Below are positions 47,292 through 58,100 of a DNA stretch of 64,000 bases, piece by piece (position 1 is the stretch's first letter; each line of letters begins with the position of its first letter). Under the pieces are notes generated by a model. It did not search any database and had not been told where the DNA came from. It worked only from the letters and a program-made list of their open reading frames with translations. Location: positions 17,440,113-17,504,112 of the forward strand of contig CM040092.1 of NCBI GenBank assembly GCA_022496805.1, written 5' to 3'. The position numbers were made by a program, and so were the translations under genes. The stretch is from Pohlia nutans. Taxonomy: Eukaryota > Streptophyta > Bryopsida > Bryales > Mniaceae.

Positions 47292-49002
47292 GGTACAATC
47301 GGATGGATGGATGAACGAGTATCTTGCATGGATGAATGTACGAATGAATGTATTGCATGGATGAATGGATGGTCATTCGGAAAGAGCTCCGTCCGTCTCA
47401 CCTGTCTTCCGAGTGAGAATCGGAAAGCGCTCAGAGCTGCAGTACTGACAAATGAAAAGCTCGGCAAACCAATGATTGGCACTCTAAATCTCTCACTCAC
47501 TCATGAATTGCAAAAGCTCCGTTGCTTTCCCTCTAGAATTTGGTAAGTCAGTGAGATCGCTGCAAGAATTGAAAGGTAGCCAGCCAGGTTCATCAGCTGA
47601 ATTCATTCATTGCGACTGGGAGCTCCGGAATTCATGAGCCCTGGAACGCCATTGCCTACGGCCTCGTTCGATTGTTGACGGAGAATCGAATCGAATCCAA
47701 CAAACATACAAACAACAGCCACCATGTTTCGAGGTACTCACTATTGTACTCTTGCTGTGAAAGAGTTGCAGCAAATTTCTCCCTTGAAAATGCATGCTCA
47801 TGTTTCATGTTTCGAGTTTCTGTTACTTTGTCTAGAATAGGCTCTCTGTCAACGGTGAATAGGCTCTCTGTCAACGCTCACCATATAGAAGATGTTGCTC
47901 GTTGTGATTCAAAATGCTGAGGATTTGCGTTCGCCATAGCCAGAGAGAAAGCCAAAGTGTTTGTTGAATTCCAAATTTGTGTTGTGTCTGTTGGACTTCT
48001 CGCCATAGCATTGCTGGTATTAAAACTCCTCTAAAGATAGCGCTTTTTTTAGCAATGGTTCTCTAGAGATAGGCTTTCTAGATCTGGCGGGCATCGGATA
48101 TACCCGCCAGATCTAGAGGTACTAATACCTTGAGCCCATCTGCTAATTCAAGGAAGAATTGGGGTAAGGTAGGAGCACCCGAAACCAACACTGAAACTAA
48201 TATCGATAGAATTTAGACTGTGTAATCATTTTAGGACTAATTTCGATAGAATTTAGACTGTGCAATCATTTTAGGACGCAAATCTAGGCACATTATAGAG
48301 CCCTTATTGTATGTTGACCCAAATGATAAGTTATCTATGGTCTACCTAGATTTACGTTTCAGAATGACTATCGTGCCTATGTTGGTAAAAACAATTAAAT
48401 TTGAAGCAAAAGAACTCCACAGAGGATTAGGGCATAAGGTAGGAGCATCAAAAACCAACAATGTACCTAATGCTGACAGAATCCAATGTTTTCGGTGATA
48501 TACAATTTGGTCTCATTTTAATTATTATTTTTACAATATGATTAATTGAATTTTCATTTAAAAACCATGGATCCTTGATCTTTTAGGGGTTGAGAATGTT
48601 ATGGAAATCCTGCAATAGAAGAGAACAATGTTATGGGAGTAAGATAACATTTACACTACTAATCAAACACATCATGTCAGTTGTTACTGACTACTAACTA
48701 CTGGTCACAGCCATAGAGTCTTAGATCTCACTACCCATGTCTTTGAGGCATAGATAGACAAACTACCCACAACAAACTCTTTATTCACAATGGTCTTTGG
48801 GACAGGGATATGTTTATTATTCTAAAGCGACTTGTTTTTTGAGACCCTCATTAGACTGATAGTAATTAATTTAATAGAGGCATAATGTTCTCTAGATTTA
48901 TCTATAGGGAATTGTCCTGTCCATCCACTCATGTATTGATGTATTATGTGATTGATGGATGGCATAGAAATCTTTTCAAGAATACTCTAGATAAATCTAT
49001 GC
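47292..49002. other. Upstream region of rhamnogalacturonan lyase
   Basis: Contains a short gatggatgaa-type repeat (47300-47375), a rearranged relative of the TA-flanked MITE at about 48167-48480 (two aaggtaggagca copies in the same orientation), and half of a subfamily B copy ending gatcttttaggggttga at 48590. A further upstream exon carrying a signal peptide could lie here, but I could not identify one. Confidence 0.35.
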
Positions 49003-52000
49003 ATGAAGAGTTGTGAGAAAGCTAAACTTTGTGTGGATGCAGGAATCCGAAAGGCGATGCATGAGCTGAAAGATGAGCTTCATACCAATTCTCATCCTCA
49101 GAGCAGTGGATCCTTGGGCACCGACGTTGTCCTTATTGAGAAGCAAAACTATGTACTAATACTCCTCACTCTTTTTTCTTTCCACTTACAGTTGTCCGTC
49201 TCTATTATGACATGTTTACGAAGGCTTAACTTCAAGGTGGCAGGCATGGATTAGTCACAAAAATGACTTGTCACATGTGTATTGCTTGAAATAATAATAT
49301 CGTCATATTATGGAGTGTCATATTGTGGAGGGCAGACTTGTCACATATGTATTGCTTGAAACAATAATATCGTCATATTATGGAGTGATATTATGGTGGA
49401 GTGTCATATTATGGAGGGTAGACTTGTTGCATGCGTATTGCTTGAAACGATAATATCGTCATATTATGGAGTGTCATATTATGGAGGGTAGACTTGTTAC
49501 ATGTGTAGTGCTTGAAACAATAATATTGCCATATTATGGAGTGTCATATTGTGGAGGGTAGACGTGTCACATGTGTATTGCTTGAAACAATAATATCGTC
49601 ATATTACGGAGTATCATATTATGGTGGAGTGTCATATTATGGAGGGTAGGCTTGTTGCATGTGTATTGCTTGAAACAATAATGTCATATTATGGAGTATC
49701 ATATTATGGTGGAGTGTCATATTATGGCGGAGTGTCATATTATGGAGGGTAGACTTGTTGCATGTGTATTTCTTGAAACAATAATATTGTCATATTATGG
49801 AGTATCATATTATGGTGGAGTGTCATATTATAGAGGGTAGACTTGTTGCATGCGTATTGTTTGAAACAATAATATCGTCATATTATGGAGTATCATATTA
49901 TGATGGAGTGTCATATTATTGAGGGTAGACTTGTCACATGTGTATTGCTTGAAACAATAATATCGTCATATTATGGAGTGTCATATTATGGAGGGTAGAC
50001 TGTACATCCAAAAGCTGCCTTACGGTGAAGCTGTAACATGGATTTTGCTTCTGCCTGTTAAATTCTTGTGTGACCACCTTCATTCAAATGCATTGATGAC
50101 AGGTTGTGTTGGAGAATGGTATCGTCCAAGTTACAATTTCCAAGCCTGGTGGGATCGTGACTGGCATCAAATATGGTGGAATCGATAATCTTCTGGAGAC
50201 TCACAACAAGGAAACTAACAGAGGGTCACGATTCTCTCCTTCCTGATGATTTCAATTAAAATGCCAAAGTCAATTGATCAAAAATAATTTAGATGGGACC
50301 AAATTTTCATATTACCAGAATCTGTGAAGAACATTGCATATGTTGCTTTAAAAACAAAGAAAGTTGAACAAAAAGAAGGACCTACTCAAAACTGAGGTTC
50401 AATTTAGGCTTCTTGATTCATACTCTTTATGATCATGTAGCATATTTTATTTTCTGTTCAGATTCTTGTTGCTCTTTATTTTTTGGTTGAAAGGGGGTCA
50501 TTTTTGAACATGTCAGGTATTGGGATCTCAATTGGAGCGAAAAAGGTGGGAAAGATATCTTTGACGTGTAAAGTCTCTAACCTTATGGACTCTAGTTTGC
50601 TTTTCTTTGATTTTTCTTGACGTTTATGATAGAGGTACCCATAGTCAATAAGTACCCCATAACTAATTTGTAGACCTCCTAGAAGCTGCGCTTCATGGAC
50701 CCAAAAGCCAACATAGTGCTAGTCAAAGCAACCAACACACAACAACTTTATGTTTAGGAATTGATCTCATTGTTGTCAGTTCTAGGTGAACCTATATATT
50801 AGTCATGAGTTTCAAAGAACTTTTCACTTAATTTTTTTTAATAAATTTAATTTTGAGAAGAAAAACTCAAAAAATTGCCATTATACAGTATCTCTGTTTC
50901 TCTATGAAAGAAAAATATCTCATCAGTGAAACTTCAACATTTTCCATGCTAAAAACCTTATTTTTTTGGTTATTGGTATTTCTACCTGATCATCCTTGTG
51001 GATGAATAGTTTTGCAATGGAAAAGTTTCAGATCCGACCTTTTGATTTCCATTTTGCAATTGTGTAAGACTTTCGTTGTTGTGGTTTTGCAGTATCAGTG
51101 GAACCAGCTTCAAAGTGGTATACAAGGATGGCAATAGGGTGGAGGTTTCATTTGTGCGGCCTTATGACCCAAACTGTGGATGGAAAGCCATCCCTCTCAA
51201 CATTGACAAGCGGTGATTATTGCAAATCGAATTCTTCAGCTTTTTCATACTTTCTACATTATTTTCATGCTCACTTAAAAAAGGTAAATCAATGCTCACC
51301 CTAAAACCCTAAACCCTAATTGTTGTGTACAGATTTGTGCTCATGCGAGGAAGCTCAGGTTTCTATTCTTACGGTATCTACGAGCGACCAAGTGGCTGGC
51401 CTGCCTTCAACTTCAATCAAACACGAATCACTTTCAAGCTGCAAAAAGACAGGTGCAAATCACACACATTATTTATTTGCAATAATTTCTTAGTACTATA
51501 ACTAATAAAATTATGTCGATAATAGACCTCTCACTATTCAGGTTACAGAAGTTTGGCCTCATGCTTTTTAATTTATTTTTAGCTGTTTTGAGTAGGTCAT
51601 ATGGGGACTTCCTTTAGTTTTTTTTTTTTTTTTTTTTTTTTTTCCTGACCAACACATGCAATATCGTTCACTGATATAAAATTTGGTCTCATGTGAATTC
51701 TACTTTTCATAATATGATGAATTGAATATTTTGCTTTAAGACAATGAATTCAAGGGGTTAAGGACCAAAAGGTAAAACTTGGGCCTCGTGTTTTTTTCAG
51801 CAGTTTTGAGTACGTCATAGGAGTACTTTCTTTTGTTCAATTTTTTTTCTTTCTAATGCTGCAATGTTCTTCATGGATTCTGGTGATACAAAATTTGGTC
51901 TCATGTGAATTGTACTTTTCATAATATGATCAATTGAATTTGTCGTTTTAACCCTTTAGTGCCCAGGGTGGTTTTGGAGAAACCACAGTTTTTTGGGTGA

Positions 52001-55000
52001 TGTTTTCTTAAAACTCTCGCTGTCGAAATTAGGGATACCATTAATAGTATCCAACCGTATGAATGTAAGCTTAGCTTAATGAAACAAGTGTCGGTTAAAT
52101 CTTGGTAAGATCGGACCGTTGGATTGGAAGATTATAGTACGTCTTTGAGCCGTATAATGAACACTCAAAAATGAGATTTTGGGGGGTGTGTGACTTCAAG
52201 GTTATATAGAATTTGGCTTAAATTTTCAAAAATGAAAGTGAAGATGTTCAACAATGACCTGTGTCAACACCTCTCCATTGCAATCTTTCATGTCAAGAAC
52301 GGACTCATACGTAATTATTGTGAATTTTATAAGTGGGAGTGACTTATCCATGTACGGTTTAGGACAAAATTTATGCGTTCAAATAAGAAAGGAGTTGGTA
52401 CATTGATCAAGATCAGACTACATACACTAATACATGAACAAGAGAACACAATCCAAAAAAAAATACAAGATAACAAACTTCCAAACACAAGAAATACCAC
52501 ATAGTACATGTGTTGTATTTGTAACTATTTGCTGCATTTTGAGGTATTTGCAGTATTTTGGTGTTTTGTACATAGGTATTTGGATAGCTAAGAAAGTCAG
52601 ATTCCAAAGTTTCTTTTTGCATCATCTGCATAATCAAAAGTTACACATCTGAACTTCAGACACCGGACTGAGATGGTTCACAAATTTTCCAGCATTTCAT
52701 TTTCTAGTGATCTAGTGACCACTTAGTGGTTACCTGGGCACTAAAGGGTTAAGACAATGAATTCTTGGTTCTTTAGGGGTTGACCAAGAGGCAAAAATCG
52801 GCCTCATGTGTTTTTTTTTAGCAGTTTTGAGTAGGTCATAGGAGTACTTTCTTTTGTTCAATTTTATTTCTTTCTAGACCAATGCATGCAATGTTCTTCA
52901 TGGATTCTGCTGACATAAAATTCGGTTCTATCCGAGTTCTATTTTTAACAATATGATCAATCAAATTGGTCATTTTGTGATTTTTGTGTTGTCATGCTGA
53001 ACACCCCAAAGGTTCCATTACATGGCTGTCGCAGACGACAGACAGAGGTGGATGCCATGTCCTGAGGACTTGACGCCAGACAGGTGTCAGCAGCTGGCCT
53101 ACCCTGAAGCCCATGTCCTTACAAATCCTTGCGAGCCTTGTCTTGCAGGCGAAGTACGTTGAATTTTTGTCTTCTTCACCAAGATGGTCCTCATTTGTGT
53201 TTTCTTTTCGCAGTTTTGAGTAGCTCATAGGGGTACTTTTCTTTTGTCCAATATTCTTTCTTTTGCGACCAACACATGCAATGTCCTTCATTGATTCTGG
53301 TGATATAAAATTTGGTCTCACTTGAAGTTTACTGCTCATAACATTGATCAGTCAAACTGGCCATTCTAATAAAACCATGAATCTAATGTGGAACTGCTTA
53401 CGGGGTTTTCTTCTTTTGAATCCTTCTTCTGATCACATTGGTCCTCATTTGTGTTTTTTAAAGCAGTTTTGAGTAGCTCATAGGGGTACTTTTTTTTGTC
53501 CAATGTTATTTCTTTTGTGACCAAGTTCTTCGTTGATTCTGGTGAGATAAAATTTGGTCCCATCTGAAGTATAATGTTCACAATATGATCAGTTAAACTA
53601 TAAACTAATGTGGAGCTCCTTACGGGGTTTTCTTGTTTCGAATTCTTCTTCTGATCACTCATAGTTAATAGTATGGCATTAGTTCTATGGCATCTGATGT
53701 TTTTTCCTCTTGACATCGATTGTGTCAAGAAAAAAAAGAAAAAATGAAGTACGACATTAGTTCAACTGTTAGGGTTTAGGGTTTAGGGTTTAGGTGATTG
53801 ACTGTGGGTTGTGAATAATCTGTAGGTGGACGACAAGTATCAGTACGCAGGGGACAACAAAGATGTGAAAGTGCATGGCTGGGTGAGCCCCAACCCCATG
53901 GTGGGCTTTTGGATCATCTCTCCCAGCAACGAGTTTCGCAATGGCGGTCCCACGAAGCAGAACTTGACATCCCATGTTGGCCCTACATGTTTAGCTGTAA
54001 GTTTTTCCTTTTCTCTTTACAACAGAGTTAACCGAAAAGTCAGCCCAAAGAGGTAAGTTTTGACAAACTCATGTTGAACTCATATTGAAACAAAATCAGT
54101 CCAAAATCTAGTCTATGCCGAGTTTTGAGACAATCTAAAACAAGGCCATGTCATTATTCTCCATACCTCGCTATAGCTCCCACACCTTCCACCAAAGCTA
54201 CAAGTCCATGTTGACAATCTATGATAAGACACTATAACACCCAAGTACAGTTCAAAAGAGAGGTTAGAAGTAGAGCAAAAAGGGAGGTTAGATGGAGGAC
54301 TTTTTGGTTAACTCTAACATACCAATGGAAACTTACCCTTGTTCTGCAGCTTTGTCAACAAAACTCAGATTCTTACGCTAAATTAATTAATATTGTTTTA
54401 GGGTTTAGGGTTGAGTGTAACTTGAGGATGTGTGTGTGTGTGTGAGTGCAGGTGTTTCACGGTTGTCATTATATTGGCAGCGACATTATCCCTTCCTTCG
54501 AGGAAGGAGAAGCTTGGCAAAAAGTCTTTGGTCCTGTTTTCATCTACCTCAATTGCGCACCCGTGGGCACTCCATGTCCTGCTCTTTGGCAGAATGCCAA
54601 GGCTCAAGTGAGTCACTTGTCATTGTGAATTGGCTCTTTCTTCTATGAGAGTTTGAGAACATACATATTTTCTAGGAAAATAATCAAAAACACTTTTAGT
54701 TGCATTTATGTCTCCTACTTACAGTATAGATTGATTTTCTGTTGAATTGTGTTGATGAGCAACATGCTTACTGCATTAAAATGAATTGGCTCTTTCTTCT
54801 GTGAGTTTTAGAACATATAAATATTCTAGTAAAGTAATGAAAAACTCTTCCAGTTGAATTTTATGTCTCCTATTTACATTAGAGCTTGATTCACTGTTGA
54901 ATTGTGCTGATTAGCAAAATGCTTATAATTGCATTAAAATGAATTGGCTCTTTCTTCTGTGAGAGTTTTAGAACATATAAATGTTCACGTAAAGTAATAA

Positions 55001-55113
55001 AAATCATTTCCAGTTGAATTTGATGTCTCCTGCTTAATTACATTAGAGCTTGCTTCACGGTTGATTAGTAAAATGCTTATTGCATTAACATGCATTGGCT
55101 ATGAACACACACA

Positions 55114-55151
<38 letters not shown>

Positions 55152-58100
55152 TGAAGTAATAAAAATTACTTCCAGTTGAATTTGATGTCTCCTGCTTAAT
55201 TACATTAGAGCTTGATTCACTCTTCTGGTGACGAGCAAAATGCTTATTGCATGAAAATGAACTGTGCTGTAGGCAAGAGCAGAAGAGACCGCATGGCCCT
55301 ACTCCTGGCCTGCTTCAGCTGACTTTCCCAAGGCAGCAGAACGGGGCACTCTTTCTGGCCGGCTTATGGTTTCAGATCCGTAAGAGTTTCTATTTCCTTT
55401 ACTCCAAAAACTGAATGGAAGTCAATGTTTCTGCAATTTTTACAGCAATGGCAATAACACGATCTTACTTAAGTAATTCTGTGCTGCAGTTTCCAACCAC
55501 CGTACCTTTGGGGAGGCAAGTACGCTTTCGTGGGGTTAGCGACTCCAGGCGAGATAGGTTCATGGGAAACTGAGAGTAAGGTAAAACTATGAGTTAGCCC
55601 TAAACCCTAAACCCTAAACCCTAAAACCCTTTTTTTTATGCACAAATAATTTCAGAGTTAGGTCATTTCTGGCTCCATGTCTATCATTAGTTTAATCTCA
55701 AATGGAAGAACTAACATGAATACGAGTCCTACTTACAATGGACTTGACATGTAGATGTGGATTAACACAAAGAAGCCCAAATTGGGTCTCATGTTTCTTT
55801 TTAGCAGTTTTGAGCAGGTCCAATGTGGACTTCATTTTGTTTAAATTTCTTTTTTTTCTGACCAACAGATGGGATGTTCTTTATTGATTCCGGTGATATA
55901 AAATTTGGTCTCATCTGAATTATATTTTCGTAATACAGGGCTACCAGTTCTGGACTCAAGCGGATGCAGATGGACACTTCTGCATACGAGGCATCCGTGC
56001 TGGAGTGTATGACCTCTATGGATGGGTTCCTAGTGTTGTGGGAGACTACAAATTTGAAAAAGGCCCCATTCATGTGCAGCCAGGTTAGTCTTGATATGTC
56101 CTTAATTTAAAATAAATAAGAGCAGCGTTTCCTTTTGCACTACAATTTCCAAGTCACTTTTTCCACTTCTAGGTTGCATCATCCCCATATACCCTCTTAG
56201 ATACCCTTTTTTAAGTCTGTGGTGTAATAATGCTGTGCATGCTGAACTTGAGAATAAAGCCTAGATTTATGTTAACCTCTAAAGGACAAAAGATTTGTGG
56301 TTTTAAAATGAGAAAGTCAATTGATCGTATTGTTAACCCGTAACTGCCTAAGCGTCCATTTTTTGGACGATGTACAGATTTCATCCAAAATTCTCATCCG
56401 TCATGCACTTTTTGTAGTGTGGAATTTTACAGTAGATTCTATGGGAAGTTAGCTTCACGCATATGTGATCCGATTAGAAAGGGGATGATTTGTGAATTTT
56501 TTATGCCTCGTTTCATGTTGTAGTGATTCACCCAAAATTTTGAAGATTTCAGTGTAAAAGTGCTCTAAAAAAAGTCAACTCATAAAATTAAGCAACCAAA
56601 AAATCTCCAGAAATCACTGCACTTAGAGTATTACATTTCAACCAATCACGAAATGTTTCATCCGTAGATTGTCAATATCTTATTCGTAATTGAATTATAA
56701 AATAATTTTGAATTTCACGTTTCAAATTTTATACAAAATTATTGGTAATAGCAATCATAGATCTAACCATATGGATAGAATCTAAAATTCATAATGTACA
56801 ACTTTTATTCATATATCAAGTTCAAAATATCCCTCTAGGTTGCATTTTATAATGCATCTTTGCAAACTGCCAAATTTGGAGAGGGCTCTAGGCATTTAGG
56901 GGTTAAAAAGATACCGAGACCAAATTTTATATCACCGGAATCAGTGAAGAACATTGCATGTGTGGGTCAGAAAGGAAGTAAATTTGAACAAAAGGAAGTC
57001 CACATAGGACCTACTCAAAACTGCTAAAATAATGCAATGTTTTAAGAGTTAGTTGTACGCGTGGCAGGTGCGGTGATTGAAATGGGGGACATAACTTACA
57101 CTAGTCCTCGAGACGGGCTTACTGTGTGGGAGATCGGTGTCCCTGACCGCACAGCAAATGGTTTTTTCGTGCCGGATGCTAATCCCAAATACGTTAACAA
57201 GCTCTTCCTCAACCATCCCGAAAAGTAAGCGTTCTCTTCTTTACTTTTTTCCATTATGATAATGAACGAAAGAAAATGTAGCCTTCCTTCTCAGGTGAAT
57301 TGACCCCTAAAGGACCAAGAAACCCGAATTGGGCCTCATGTTTTTTTATCCGTTTTGAGTAGGTTCTATGTGGACTTCCTCTTGTTCAAATTTGTTTGTT
57401 TTTCACCACCATATGCATTGTTCTTTACTGATTCCAGTGCTATAAAATTCAGTCTCATCTAATTATATTTTTCACAGTATGATCAATGGAAATTTTCATT
57501 TTAAAACCATGAATCCTTGGTTTCTATGGATCATGAGTTGCTACAATCGATGTAGAATAAGATTTGATTAACCCCCTAAGGGCCTCATGCTTTTTTGCAG
57601 TCATATGAAGACTTAGTTTTCGTCCAATTTTAATTAATTTTGTGACTAACACACGCAATGTTAAGGTCCTCAATATAAACTTCGGTCCAGTCTCAAGTAT
57701 ATTTTTTACTGTAGCAGTACGTGGTCATTTTCAGAGTATAAAGATCCTTGGTCCTTTAGAGGTGAAGTGAAGTTGGTCTTGTGCATGGCAGGTGGCGTCA
57801 GTATGGCTTGTGGGAACGATACACAGATCTCTACCCTACACAAGACTTGGTTTATACAGTCGGCCAAAGTGACTGGCGAAACGACTGGTTTTTTGCTCAT
57901 CTCAACAGGCGAGTTAAGCTCACCCTCTGGATAGCAAAATTGCCTGACTGACTCTCTGTATGATGTATCTTGCATTTTGAGTAAGTCATATTGTGGACTT
58001 TCTTTTGTTCAAGTTTGTTTTTTTACCAACACGTGTAATGTTCATCGCTGATTCCAGTGGCATAAACTTTGGTCCCATCATGCATGTAGTATGATGCATT

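Noticed and set aside
49255..50005. CRISPR-like array
   Set aside because: Eukaryotic intron context, irregular repeat units with no unique spacers, no associated genes.
53769..55627. True telomere or chromosome end
   Set aside because: The TTTAGGG-type runs have only three to four units and lie inside introns of an intact gene.
55801..56073. Antisense open frame over lyase exon 11
   Set aside because: It is the shadow of exon 11 joined to a subfamily B remnant.
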